Assembly: GCA_963837155.1 (NCBI GenBank)
Contig: CAWIMB010000002.1
Location: 2,294,001-2,358,000, forward strand
DNA from: DASQHW01 sp963837155
GTDB lineage: Bacteria; Actinomycetota; Acidimicrobiia; IMCC26256; PALSA-610
Reading direction: 5' to 3'
Length of the DNA: 64,000 bases
In this document: positions 44,508-54,511 of the stretch, one piece after another
Layout: each line of letters begins with the position of its first letter
Numbering within the stretch: the first letter of the stretch is position 1
Program-made: the position numbers and the translations under genes
The notes under the pieces: model-generated
Seen by the model: the letters and a program-made list of their open reading frames with translations, nothing else
What the model was told of the DNA's origin: nothing
The model's database searches: none

Positions 44508-45840
44508 TCACACCGCGGGACGGCTGACCGGCGTCATGTGGTCGACGAACCAGTCGCGTGCGAGCTCGGCGGCGATCTGCAACGTGCCGGGCTCCTCGAA
44601 GAGGTGCGACGCGCGCGGCACGACGCTCAAACGGGTCTCGCAGCGCATCTGATCCTGCGCTTCGCGGTTGAGCGCGAGCACCACGGTGTCGTCCCCGCCC
44701 ACGATCAGCAGCGTCGGCGCGCGCGTACCGTCGCCGAGTCGTGGTGCAGCAAGATCGGGACGACCACCACGCGACACGACGGCGGCGACATCCACATCGG
44801 GCTCGGCAGCCGTCCACAGCGCCGCACCCGCGCCGGTGCTCGCACCGAAGTAGCCGATCGCCGCAGTGCGACCTTCCGGTTGCTCCCGCAACCAATTCGT
44901 GACGTCGCCCAGGCGACGCGCCAGCAACGCGATGTCGAACACGTTGGCGCGGTCGTGCTCCTCGCCCGGCGTCAGCAAGTCGAACAGCACTGTGCCGAGA
45001 CCGGCCCTGTTCAGGACCGAGGCGACGAACCGATTACGCGGACTGTGGCGGCTGCTCCCGCTGCCGTGCGCAAACACGACAATCGCATGGGCATGGTCGG
45101 GAACCGTCAGATGCCCACTGACACGAGCCGCACCCGCGCGAACCTCGACCTCCTCGTCTCGACCGGGCGGGTCGTCCGCCCCCATCGCCGCGGTCAGGTT
45201 CGCCGGGGTCGGGACCTGCTCCATGAGACGCACCACCTCGTCGTCGGATGTCTGCGTGAAGTCGGCGTAGAACTCACCGATCGCGAAAAACCGTTCGGGG
45301 CTGTACAGCGCGATCACCTCGTCGGCGTCGTCTTGCAGCGCGGCGACCGTACTGGGCGGCGCGACGGGAGTGGCGACCACGATCCGCCGCGCACCCTGGG
45401 CCCGCGCGACCTTGCAGGCTGCTCGCACCGTCGACCCGGTCGCAATGCCGTCGTCGACGATCAGCGCGGTACGGCCGCCGAGCGATACACGCTCGCGGCG
45501 AGCCGCGGAAGCGGGCGGCCCGACGCGCAAGTTCTTGGCGCTCACGAGCCTCGGCCTCGTCGAACTCGGCCGGTCTCACACCGGTCATTCTCACGACCCG
45601 CTCGTTGACGATGCGTACATCGCCCTCGCCGATCGCACCCATCGCGAGCTCGGGTTGGAACGGCACACCGAGCTTGCGGACAACGATGATGTCGAGTGGA
45701 GCAACCAGCTCGACCGCGACCTGGAACGCGACCGGAACACCACCCCGAGGCAGTCCGAGCACCACAAGATCGTCACGCGGGAACGTCCTGAGCCGCTCCG
45801 CGAGCCGGTGACCCGCCTCAACGCGGTCAGCGAACAACAT
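44508..45840 (-). CDS. phosphoribosyltransferase - dienelactone-hydrolase-like fusion, frame broken
   Basis: About 444 residues after repair. The N-terminal 215 residues are a type I PRTase-like domain: LVVLGLPRGGVPVAFQVAVE, then VVRKLGVPFQPELAMGAIGE and the PRPP motif ALIVDDGIATGSTVRAACKV. A hydrolase follows: AHAIVVFAHGSGSSRHSPRN, then AIGYFGASTGAGAALWTAAE (nucleophile elbow) and VVPRASHLFEEPG with the His. The frame shifts near 45505, where one base of a CGCG run is missing. Rv2030c of the DosR regulon is likewise a PRTase-hydrolase fusion. ATG 45840 has GGGAGG four bases upstream. Confidence 0.85.
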
Positions 45841-46069
45841 CACGCCTCCCTCCTCCGGTACTCATCTCGATCGTCGCGCGCGCTCCTTTGCGTCGGTAGA
45901 GACTGAAGCCTCGTCTCGTTCGGGATTTCCGCGGTCGCCTGTTGCGCTTTGTGCGCCGGGGCGTACGGGCGAGCAGTGGCGACGGGCCGCACGTTTGGAG
46001 GCCGAACGTCGGCCGGAGATGTGACCGTCGACCCTGCCGCGGGCCGCCCAGCGGCGCACGATCGGGGTC

Positions 46070-46982
46070 GTGGACGACAACGCAACAGGTCGCGGCGCGG
46101 GTGTGGCGGTGGCACCGGACGTCGAACCGACTGCTCGCGACGACCACGCACAACCACCGCGGCCGCGACGTCGGTGGTACCGGCGCCCACGCTGGATTGT
46201 GTTGATCGTCGCAGTGGCTGTGCTGTTCGGCGCCGGCATTCCGTTTGCCATCGCGTGGTCGAACCGCGGCGCCGAGGAGGTGTCGATCGACAAGGCCGTG
46301 CGCGACTTCCGCAGGAGTCACGGCGCGTCGAACGGTGGCTTTCTCCGGCCGGCAGCCGGCGTGTACACGTTCGTGGGTACCGGCACCGAACGGCTCTCAC
46401 TGCTGAAGACGACACAGCACTGGGGTCCGCATATTCCGATCACGGTCACCGGCGATACCGAAGGATGCTGGACGTACCGCGTCGACTACAGCACCAACCA
46501 CTGGCAATCGACACGCTACTGCCCGAACGGACGCGTGCTTCAGCAGACCAACGACTCGACATTTCAAAGCTTCGACTTCGTCACGTTCACCGTCAGCGAC
46601 CGCAACGAATCCGACTGCACGCCACCAATCGATCGCGTCCGCGTCGACGCCATACCCGGTGCCCACTGGCGGGGATCGTGCACGGGACAGAGCACGAGCC
46701 GGGGGACGAAGTTCCGCGACGACAGGCACCGACACGTTCATCGCGGTCGAGAATCTCGCGATCGGGAACGACGTGGTTCCCAGCTATCACTACCGCATCG
46801 AGCGTACGCTGAGCGGCAGCCAGACCGGCTTCGAACGTTACGACACGTGGTATTCGGTCCTCGATGGCCTGCCGATGAAGACCGACCGGCGGGTGGAAGT
46901 TCACTCACCATCACCAATCGGCAGCGTCACATACACCGAGCACGGCAACTACATCCTCACATCGCTCACGCCGCAGACGTGA
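46070..46982 (+). CDS. membrane-anchored extracytoplasmic protein, frame broken
   Basis: About 304 residues after correction near 46712. A proline- and arginine-rich cytosolic start (PRPRRRWYRRPR) leads into one helix, IVLIVAVAVLFGAGIPFAIA. The rest is an external domain with GVYTFVGTGTERLSLLKTTQ, a cysteine pair (GCWTY and RYCPN) and, in the second frame, GTDTFIAVENLAIGNDVVPS to a YTEHGNYILTSLTPQ end. No family recognised. It precedes the alcohol-dehydrogenase gene by 34 bases. The 229-base gap to the left (45841-46069) holds nothing that I can identify. Confidence 0.6.
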
Positions 46983-47016
46983 CGTCACCGGCCGCCGCCA
47001 ACCGAGAGGCACTCCG

Positions 47017-48214
47017 ATGAAGGCAGTCGTGTTTCGCGACGACCGGCCTCGTCAAGCCGTGACGAAGCTCGCATCGTTCATCACGCCGAAGGCGTTCGTC
47101 GGACGGTTCGCGCCGGTGCAGCTCGAAAACGTGGCCGAGCCGGCACCGCCGGGCCCGGATTGGGTCGTGTGCGACACGGTGCTCAGCGGCTTGTGCGGGT
47201 CCGACACCAAGCAGATCTTCCTCGACGGTCGCGCGACAACCCCCTCACGGCCGTCATCTCGTTCCCGCACGTGCTTGGGCACGAGGCCGTCGCCCGCCGC
47301 CGTGACACAGGCGCGCCGCGTCGTGTTGAACCCCTGGCTGTCGTGCGCGCCGCGTGGTATCGACCCACCGTGTCCAGCCTGTGCTGACGGCCGATACCCG
47401 CAGTGCCGCAACTTCACGCGCGGGCTGCTGCCGCCGTCGCTGCACCTCGGCAACTGTGCCGGTGCGTGTGGCACACACGCCGACGCGTTCGCGGCCCACG
47501 AAGGCCAGTTGTTTACGATCCCCGACGACATCACCGACGACGCCGCGGTGCTCTCGGATCCCGCCAGCGTGTCGCTCCACGCGATCCTGCAATCTCCTCC
47601 GGATCCGCGCCGTCCCGCGCTCGTCTACGGCTGCGGCACGTTGGGACTGGCCGCGATCGCACTGTTGCGCGAGCTGTACCCCGACGTCGAGGTCTGGGCG
47701 GTCAGCCGGCCCGGCCGTGGTGCCGAGCTCGCGACCAGTTCGGTGCTGCGCACGTCCTCCCCGCCGCACCAGACGACCTCGTCGAGCGGGTCGCGTCGAC
47801 TCGTGCACGGCGCGCGCGTCGGTGCCATGGAGCGGGAGCACCTGGCTGCAAGACGGCCCGGGTGTGGTCTACGACATGGTCGGCAGTACTGAAACCACGG
47901 AGACCGCGTTGCGGCTCGTGGACACCGCCGGCAGCATCGTCATCGTCGGGGTCGAGCCGCCCGGACGATTCGAGTGGACGCCGCTGTACTTCAAGGAGGT
48001 GCGCGTCATCGGCTCCAATGCGTTCGGCGTCGAGGACGTCGGCGGCGTTCGCAAGCACGCGTTCGAGCACTACTTCGACCTCGTGCGAGGCGGGCTCGAC
48101 CTCACGTCGCTGATCACGCACCGGTTCCCCCTCACCCGCTGGCAAGATGCCGTGCTGACTGTGGCGCAGCAGTCGACGACCGGGTCGATCAAGGTGCTGC
48201 TGCAGCCATCGTGA
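47017..48214 (+). CDS. zinc-type alcohol dehydrogenase (MDR family), several frame breaks
   Basis: About 398 residues if repaired. AEPAPPGPDWVVCDTVLSGL then CGSDTKQIFLDG hold the catalytic zinc Cys. DNPLTAVISFPHVLGHEAVA, in a second frame, has the zinc His and Glu, and the first frame resumes at VVLNPWLSCAPRGIDPPCPA with a structural-zinc Cys group. ALVYGCGTLGLAAIALLREL is the Rossmann loop. AAHVLPAAPDDLVERVAS (another frame) and DGPGVVYDMVGSTETTETAL (a third) follow, ending FPLTRWQDAVLTVAQQ. Breaks are near 47230, 47310, 47750 and 47840. It oxidises an alcohol or reduces an aldehyde with NAD(P); substrate unknown. Confidence 0.8.
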
Positions 48215-48278
48215 CATTCGTGACATCCGGCATTCCCAGGCGATCAGTGCCTTTGGACCCTGCGGAAGTGCACACCGG

Positions 48279-49203
48279 ATGCCGAGCGATGATGTTGTGG
48301 ACACCGTCGCCGGCGAGCGGCTCCTGGCGTGGCACGAGACCGAGGTCTGGGGCCGCGTCGCGTCCTACGGCGTCGGTGGTGGCGACGGACCGGCCGTGCT
48401 GTTCCTGCACGGCTGGGGGCTGTCGGGCCGCGCCTACCGCTCGGCGCTGAAGCGCCTCCTCGCCCGGGGCTTTCGAGTGTGGGCACCCGCGTTGCCGGGC
48501 TTCGACGGCAGCGCAGCACTCCCCCGCGGCCGCGAGGATCTCGAGCAGTACGCGGCATGGGTCGACGCGTTCTGCACCGCGGTGGGCATCACCGAGCCGC
48601 TGGTGCTGATGGGCCACTCCTTTGGCGGAGGAGTCGCGATCCAGACTGCGCACGACTTCCCCGCGCGGACGCGCCCTGGTGTTGATCAACTCGATCGGCG
48701 GTTCGGCCTGGCGCCGCGATGGGTCCGTCATCACGTCGATGGCAGAGCGGCCGCTCTGGGACTGGGGCCTGCACTTCCCGCGTGACGTGCTCCCGCTGCG
48801 GCAGCTTCGCCGCGTGCTCCCCGTGATCCTCGAGGCGGCGGTGCCGAACGCCATCCGCGACCCTCGCGCGTTCTGGCGCGCCGCGTCCGTGGCGCGCCAC
48901 GCCGACCTCACCGACGAGCTGCAGGAGCTCAAGGCCCGCCGGCTCCCGGTCGTCGTCTTGTGGGGCGAGCGCGACACGCTCGTGACGCGCGCCTCGTTCG
49001 AGGCATTGCGCACCGCACTCGGAGATCCGTTGTCAGTGACCGTCGACGGCAGTCACTCCTGGATGCTGGCCGAACCCGAGGCGTTCGGCGAGATCATCAC
49101 CAACGTGATCCCGGTCGCGCTGAGCGCTCGGGCGCACGCGCACCCACGCCACGAGGACGAGCTCGCGAGCTTGTCACCGGTGCGCCCGGACCGTGCGGCC
49201 TGA
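48279..49203 (+). CDS. alpha/beta hydrolase, frame broken
   Basis: About 307 residues. PAVLFLHGWGLSGRAYRSAL is the oxyanion strand, WAPALPGFDGSAALP the next loop, LVLMGHSFGGGVAIQTAHDF the nucleophile elbow. At about 48668 the frame shifts and continues RALVLINSIGGSAW, LPVVVLWGERDTLVTRASFE (acid) and VTVDGSHSWMLAEPEAFGEI (His). All three catalytic residues are present when joined. Esterase or haloalkane/epoxide-type hydrolase; exact substrate unknown. It overlaps the convergent DUF6206 gene by 30 bases. Confidence 0.82.
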
Positions 49204-50109
49204 AACGCGCCTCGACGCGGCGCGTTCCTCGTAGGTCGTCCGCTCGGGCAACAGGAACTCGAACGGGCGCCGGCGCACGCGGCGCTGCCACCAGCGGTTC
49301 GCGTGTTCGAGACGGAACAGCAGCGGCCACAGCCTTCGGTCGTCGAGGTGTACCCGTGCCGCTTCGGCTCTGGTGATCGCAGGGGTGACGCGCGCGTTGA
49401 CGCAGTCGAGCACGGGATCGAGCCAACCGTCGAGGTTCTCCTTGAGCAGGTTGGCCGAGAGGTCGAGGAGCGCCCCGCGCGCGGTGGTCCATCGGTGCAT
49501 GAGCTTGGTCATCTCGCGCCGGACGACGGGCCGTACAACCGCGGGCAGTGCACCGAGGAACGGTGCGAGATCGAACGCAGGCCGTCCGTCGGCGCCCAGC
49601 AGGAACGGCGTCGTGAGGTCGATCTGCCACGGCTCACCGTCGAGCCACATCCAGTTGCTCAGCTGCGCATCGACACCGATCCGGTCGGTCGTGACGCGCG
49701 CTACTGCGTCGACAACGGCAGGGACCAGCGGATGACCTTCTGAGACGTCGGCGGCGCGCAGGATCTCGGTCCCGAGACAGGCACCCGACAACAACGGCTG
49801 CACGTGGAAGCCGACGACGCGGCCGTCGGGCCGCTGGACGTGACGCACCTCGGTGTCGACGACGCGTACGCCGCCGGCACGCAGCGCCGCGACATACCGC
49901 AGCACCACGTCTCGGTAGGCCTCGAACGATTCGCGGTTCGCGAATGGTGGCAGGCGCTTGCATACGGCCGCCGGTTCCGCGGGCGGCCAGCCGAGCACGA
50001 TGCTGATCTCGCCGTGCCCGATGATCCGCAGCCGCGACGCGTCCCCGGTCGCCAGTGCGCGCCCGACGTCGTGCTCGAGCACATCGAGGTCGACGGTCGT
50101 CGTCATCAT
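49174..50109 (-). CDS. DUF6206-like protein of the phosphotransferase (APH-like) type
   Basis: 311 residues. RIIGHGEISIVLGWPPAEPA and VCKRLPPFANRESFEAYRDV correspond to the glycine loop and ATP lysine of small-molecule kinases; GVDAQLSNWMWLDGEPWQID takes the place of the catalytic HxD loop (here D-x-x-x-SN) with a following LTTPF instead of a DFE motif. The match to DUF6206 is from memory. It is probably a divergent kinase or pseudokinase. Two ATGs (50109, 50106) overlap the aminotransferase stop, so expression is coupled with it. Confidence 0.6.
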   Translation of the reverse strand: MMTTTVDLDVLEHDVGRALATGDASRLRIIGHGEISIVLGWPPAEPAAVCKRLPPFANRESFEAYRDVVLRYVAALRAGGVRVVDTEVRHVQRPDGRVVGFHVQPLLSGACLGTEILRAADVSEGHPLVPAVVDAVARVTTDRIGVDAQLSNWMWLDGEPWQIDLTTPFLLGADGRPAFDLAPFLGALPAVVRPVVRREMTKLMHRWTTARGALLDLSANLLKENLDGWLDPVLDCVNARVTPAITRAEAARVHLDDRRLWPLLFRLEHANRWWQRRVRRRPFEFLLPERTTYEERAASRRVSGRTVRAHR

Positions 50110-51362
50110 CGTCCCCCCGCGACGGCGGCGGCGGTGCCGAGGATGTCCAGCACGTCGTCGATCTCGGAAGGAGCAATGACGAGCGGCGGCATCAACAACA
50201 GCGTTTGTTGACGATTGTTCGCCCAGATCGCGAGCAGTCCGTGTTCGATCGCCGCAACGACGAGACGCGCACACACGTCCGGCGCCGGCGTGTCGACCGC
50301 GCGCATCAGCCCCAATCCACGGTGCCCCACCAGCACGTCGGGGTACTGCGCGCACAACTCGTCGAGCCCGGTCGCGAGCCGATCGCCCATCGCGCGTACG
50401 TGTTCGAGGAAACCGGGCTCGGTCATCTTCTCCGCCACCGCGGCCGCAACGAGCGCGCCGAGCTCGGACCCGCCGTAGCTCGACGGGTGGAACAGCGGGT
50501 CCTCGGCGAAGAACGGGTCGACCCGATCCCCGAAACAGCAAGCCGCGACCGGGTACACGCCGCCCGAGAGCCCCTTGCCGGTGACGAGAAGATCGGGCAC
50601 CACGTCCCAGTGCTCGCACGCCCATACCGTCCCGGTGCGACCCAGGCCGGCCTGCACCTCGTCGAGGATCAACAGCGCCCCGCGCTCGTCACAGATCGCC
50701 CGCACGCGTGGCCAGTAGTCCGCGGGCGGCACGACGTATCCCGCGGTCGCGGGAATCGTCTCCATGCACACGGCGGCGGTCGTGTCAGTGATCGCGCGCT
50801 CCACCGCGTCGACGTCACCGACCGGCACCTTCGTGATGGCCGGCACGAGCGGCTCGAACCACTTCGTGTCCCGCGCCTCGTCCATCGCGAGGGCGAACCC
50901 CACGTGGCCGTGATAGCCGCCTTCCTCGGCGATGATCCCTGGCCGTCCGGTCACTGCCCGCGCCAGCTTGCACGCGACTTCGACGGCTTCGCCGCCGCCC
51001 GGCGTGAAGAACGTGTAGTGCAGGTCGCCGGGCAGGATCCGTGCGAGGGAAGCGGCCCCGCGCGCTCGGACGGCGGACGGCAGGAGCCAATCGCCGACAT
51101 CGCCGACTTCCTCGAGCGCGCGGGTGAGCGCGTCGATCGCGAACTGCGGCCGGTGCCCGAAGTCGAAGACGCCGCCCGCGCTGCGACAGTCGATGTACGC
51201 GTTGCCATCGAGATCCCAGATGCGCACTCCTTCGCGCCGCCCCTGCACGATGCGCAAGCCGAGGTTGCGCAGCGCCTGAGTCTTCGCGGCCGACAAGAAC
51301 TTGCTCGCGAGGTCGAGACCCGCTTCGTTGCTCGCGGGCAGGGTGTATGAGGTCACGCTCAC
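50106..51362 (-). CDS. class III PLP-dependent aminotransferase, glutamate-1-semialdehyde-aminomutase-like
   Basis: 418 residues from a GTG at 51362. LDGNAYIDCRSAGGVFDFGH is the N-terminal segment, LHYTFFTPGGGEAVEVACKL the phosphate-proximal loop, ALLILDEVQAGLGRTGTVWA the DEVQ motif and VPDLLVTGKGLSGGVYPVAA the Schiff-base lysine. The fold is that of ornithine/diaminobutyrate aminotransferases and GSAM. Substrate unknown; the coupling with an acyltransferase and a kinase-like gene suggests an amino-lipid or amine-containing product, which is inference. The start overlaps the WS/DGAT stop as GTGA. Confidence 0.88.
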   Translation of the reverse strand: MSVTSYTLPASNEAGLDLASKFLSAAKTQALRNLGLRIVQGRREGVRIWDLDGNAYIDCRSAGGVFDFGHRPQFAIDALTRALEEVGDVGDWLLPSAVRARGAASLARILPGDLHYTFFTPGGGEAVEVACKLARAVTGRPGIIAEEGGYHGHVGFALAMDEARDTKWFEPLVPAITKVPVGDVDAVERAITDTTAAVCMETIPATAGYVVPPADYWPRVRAICDERGALLILDEVQAGLGRTGTVWACEHWDVVPDLLVTGKGLSGGVYPVAACCFGDRVDPFFAEDPLFHPSSYGGSELGALVAAAVAEKMTEPGFLEHVRAMGDRLATGLDELCAQYPDVLVGHRGLGLMRAVDTPAPDVCARLVVAAIEHGLLAIWANNRQQTLLLMPPLVIAPSEIDDVLDILGTAAAVAGGR

Positions 51363-52771
51363 GGCACCATCGCCTTTCGACTTGAGACGTTCTCGCCCGC
51401 GTACTTGAGCAGCTCCTGCATGCCGTCGTCGATGCCCGCGCACACGCGATGGATGTCGGGGCCGGCATCGTCATCGCCTGTAACGCCGAAGTACAACGTG
51501 CCGAGGTACGACCAGATCGCGATGCCGACGCGGATGTTCCCCGCGAGCGGGACGTACGGGTAGGCCGCGATCATCCGCCGGCCCGCGAGATACAGCGGGA
51601 ACTGGGGGCCCGGAACGTTGGTCGCGACGGTCTCGACATTGCGCTGGCGATGCACGACAAGGCGCGCGGTGAGTGCGTGTACCAACGCCGGCGCGAAGTC
51701 GACCAACGTGATGACGGCCTCGCCGGCGCCGATCTCCCCGGACACCTTCAGCCGCTGCATCTGGCGGCTCACCGTGTCGAGCCGTTCGCGCGGATCCTCG
51801 ATCGCTACCGGCAGCGACGCGAAGATCGACGAGACGCGGTTGTCGAACACACCACGCGCGTCCGCAGCCCGTACCGACACAGGAATCAACGTTCGGACTG
51901 CTCGGTCGGTGACATCTTCGCCCCAGCCGAGCAGCAGATCGCGGATCCCGCGAGTGACGAGCGCGAGCACGACGTCGTTCACCGTCCCGCCGAGCGCCGA
52001 GCGCACCGCCTTGACGTCGCTGAGCGCCACCCGGGTGTGATCCCAGCGACGGTGCGGTCCGATGGGCCCGGTCAGCCGCGAGGCGGGCGCGGGCGGCAAC
52101 AATCCTCCGAGGGCGCTCAGGCCTCGTACGGCCTCGACCAACCGGCTCGCGACGTCGCTCGGCCGGGCGAGGAGCCCAGCCATCGACAGTGCACGAGCAA
52201 CCGGCGCCATCGCGAGCGCGCCGAGCGAGTGCAGCGCGAGCTCCAGGGTGCCCGGCTCGGGCCGTGGTGACCACGGCGCCGGCACCGGGCGGTCCGGGTT
52301 CCCGTCCGGCGTGAGATCGAGCAGCACCGACATCAGGTCGGTGCCGGCAATGCCGTCGACCATGCAGTGGTGCACCTTGGTGAGCAACGCCCACGAGTCG
52401 TCGGCGAGGCCTTCGATCATCCAATTCTCCCAGAGCGGCTTGTGACGATCGAGCTGCTGCGACATCACCCGGCCGACCAACCGTCGTAGGTCTTCGTCGT
52501 CGCTCGACGGAGGAAGCGCGGTGTGTCGCAGGTGGTAGTCGAGCCGGAAATGGGGGTCGTCGACCCACACTGGTCGACCGATGTTGCCCGGCGCCGTACG
52601 CACCTTCTGGCGGTAGCGCGGCACAAACGGCAGTGCCCCTTCAATCGCGCTGCGCACGTCCTCGTAGCGAGGAGCGGGCCCTTCGAAAATCTCCAGCGAT
52701 CCGATGTGCATGTGGTTCACCGCGTCCTCGATGGCCAAGAACGTGGCATCCAGCGGGTTCATCCGTTCCAT
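51359..52771 (-). CDS. wax ester synthase / diacylglycerol acyltransferase (WS/DGAT)
   Basis: 470 residues. MNPLDATFLAIEDAVNHMHI begins the family, HHCMVDG at about 134-140 is the catalytic HHxxxDG, and NVPGPQFPLYLAGRRMIAAY is the C-terminal signature. It uses acyl-CoA to make triacylglycerol or wax esters on the membrane; Rv3130c (Tgs1) is the DosR-regulated member. First gene of a three-gene coupled operon. In the 179-base divergent gap to the ABC transporter I see only one weak box-like sequence, GGGACG-TT-CGACTC (52873-52886). Confidence 0.92.
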   Translation of the reverse strand: MERMNPLDATFLAIEDAVNHMHIGSLEIFEGPAPRYEDVRSAIEGALPFVPRYRQKVRTAPGNIGRPVWVDDPHFRLDYHLRHTALPPSSDDEDLRRLVGRVMSQQLDRHKPLWENWMIEGLADDSWALLTKVHHCMVDGIAGTDLMSVLLDLTPDGNPDRPVPAPWSPRPEPGTLELALHSLGALAMAPVARALSMAGLLARPSDVASRLVEAVRGLSALGGLLPPAPASRLTGPIGPHRRWDHTRVALSDVKAVRSALGGTVNDVVLALVTRGIRDLLLGWGEDVTDRAVRTLIPVSVRAADARGVFDNRVSSIFASLPVAIEDPRERLDTVSRQMQRLKVSGEIGAGEAVITLVDFAPALVHALTARLVVHRQRNVETVATNVPGPQFPLYLAGRRMIAAYPYVPLAGNIRVGIAIWSYLGTLYFGVTGDDDAGPDIHRVCAGIDDGMQELLKYAGENVSSRKAMVP

Positions 52772-52950
52772 GCCGGTCCTCCAAACGGGACGGCGACACG
52801 ATTCGCGCCTCTGTCACCGAACGATGCCCTCTCGCGTCTCCCAAGAGCAGAGCCAGGCGCGCTCAGTGCGACGGGACGTTCGACTCTGCAACCCGAAGGC
52901 ACTTCCCTCGTACGGTCGACGCTGGTCGTCAATCGACTGAGGGGGAAGCC

Positions 52951-54510
52951 GTGGCCTCGGAATCGGGAGCCCACCATGAACGTGTTCCGGCCGAGAGCGT
53001 GCTGCGGCGACCGGTGGATCGCCGGCTGTTCCTCCAATGGGCCGGCGGCGCAGGGGCCGCCCTCGCCTTCGGCGGGCTCGGCACGTTCGCCGCGGGATGC
53101 GGCGGGGGCAGCAGCAGCGGTAAGCCGTCACCGGCGACCTCCGGGTCGGGCGACTTTCGCGGCGTCGGTTCACGGCTCAAGGTCGGGGTGATTGTCCCGA
53201 CGTCGGGCGTCGGACAGTTCCTCGGTGACATCGTGCAGCGCGCGCTCGGCGCCACCAAGCAGCACATCCGCGAGGCGAACCTCGTCAAAGGCGTCGAGGT
53301 CGACTACGTGATCGTGAACGCGCCCGCCGAGGAGTTCGCGCAGGCCACGTCGAAGGCGTACAACAAGCTTGTCGCCGATCCGGACGTGATGGGGATCCTG
53401 TGGTGCACCCCGTTCGGCATCGAGGAAGCGCGCTCGCAGATCGTGCGCGACCAGATGCCCGTGATGTCCGTATATGGCGATCCGTACGCCGAGGGCAAGC
53501 TGTATCCCGAAGGCGGCGGACCGCGCAACGTGTTCCAGATGCTGCTGCCCGACACGATGTCGCTCGACGCGCTGTGCCGGTACGCCCGCGACGACCGCGG
53601 CTACCAGCGGATCGCGATGATGTACGACACCCTTTCGGTCCCCCAGGCGCGCGACCAGTTCACGGCAGCCGCGAAGAAGCATGCGCTGACGGTCGTCGGC
53701 GTCGAGGAGTTCGGGTTGTTCTCGGCCGACTACGGCGCCCAGCTGCAGCGGCTGTCGAAGGCCGCGCCCGAATGCCTCATCGTATGGGGCCTTTCCGATA
53801 ACACCGCCGGGATCGCCAAGGGCCTCGATGCCCTCGGTGCGGGCTACGTCGACACCCCGACCGCCAAGAGCGGCACGAAGTGGGCGCCGCAGCTGCTCGG
53901 CTACCCCGGCGGCACCGGTGAGAAGAAGTGGGCCGAGCTCGCGGGCAGCGCCGCCAAAACGGGCACGCTCACCGCGTGGTACCTCGGCGGACTCGTCGGT
54001 GGACCGCACTTCCCGATCCGCGACTGGCTGGTCGCGTACGACGGCAAGGGCGCGAGCGGCGGCGAGGAAGGCGCGCCGAACGCGTGGTGGGCGCTCCTCG
54101 AAGCGGTGCGGCGCGCGCAATCACGAGACCGTCGCAAGATCGTCGATGCCCTCGAGAAGATCCCGAAGATCGAATTCGCGGGTCTGCCGTTCTCGTTCAC
54201 GACCGACCGCCACCTCGGCATGACCGAGGACGACGTCGTGCTGATCACCCTCGAGCGATACACGGGCCCGGCGAAGACCGACCCGCCGTACGCGCTCGGT
54301 CGCGAATGGAAGGAAACGTTCCCGCTGATCAAGAAGGACTACGTCGGACCTGCGCATCTCGTGCGACCGACGCTGGAAGCAAATATGCGCGCGCAGCCCG
54401 CGTACATGGAGCAGATCCTGCGCGAGGGGTGGGGTACGCAATGCACCAAGACGCCGCCCACCGCGACGGGCACGAGTTCGAACATGACCAACGCGTGCAA
54501 GATCCACTGA
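52951..54510 (+). CDS. ABC transporter substrate-binding protein, branched-chain amino acid type (Tat lipoprotein)
   Basis: 519 residues. RRPVDRRLFLQWAGGAGAAL is a Tat-like twin-arginine signal and LGTFAAGCGGG a lipobox, so the mature protein is a lipid-anchored receptor. SRLKVGVIVPTSGVGQFLGD begins the periplasmic-binding fold (Peripla_BP_6), and ILWCTPFGIEEARSQIVRDQ and IAMMYDTLSVPQARDQFTAA follow. The ligand is unknown: the LivK family includes binders of amino acids, amides, urea and aromatic acids. Start at a GTG with GGGGGAA upstream. One base before the LivH gene; same operon as the fused transporter. Confidence 0.88.
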   Translation: MASESGAHHERVPAESVLRRPVDRRLFLQWAGGAGAALAFGGLGTFAAGCGGGSSSGKPSPATSGSGDFRGVGSRLKVGVIVPTSGVGQFLGDIVQRALGATKQHIREANLVKGVEVDYVIVNAPAEEFAQATSKAYNKLVADPDVMGILWCTPFGIEEARSQIVRDQMPVMSVYGDPYAEGKLYPEGGGPRNVFQMLLPDTMSLDALCRYARDDRGYQRIAMMYDTLSVPQARDQFTAAAKKHALTVVGVEEFGLFSADYGAQLQRLSKAAPECLIVWGLSDNTAGIAKGLDALGAGYVDTPTAKSGTKWAPQLLGYPGGTGEKKWAELAGSAAKTGTLTAWYLGGLVGGPHFPIRDWLVAYDGKGASGGEEGAPNAWWALLEAVRRAQSRDRRKIVDALEKIPKIEFAGLPFSFTTDRHLGMTEDDVVLITLERYTGPAKTDPPYALGREWKETFPLIKKDYVGPAHLVRPTLEANMRAQPAYMEQILREGWGTQCTKTPPTATGTSSNMTNACKIH

Positions 54511-54511
54511 G

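Noticed and set aside
48240..48278. GGGTCC-AA-AGGCAC (minus strand) before the alpha/beta hydrolase gene
   Set aside because: Poor match to the core and only a short distance from the preceding gene; likely chance.
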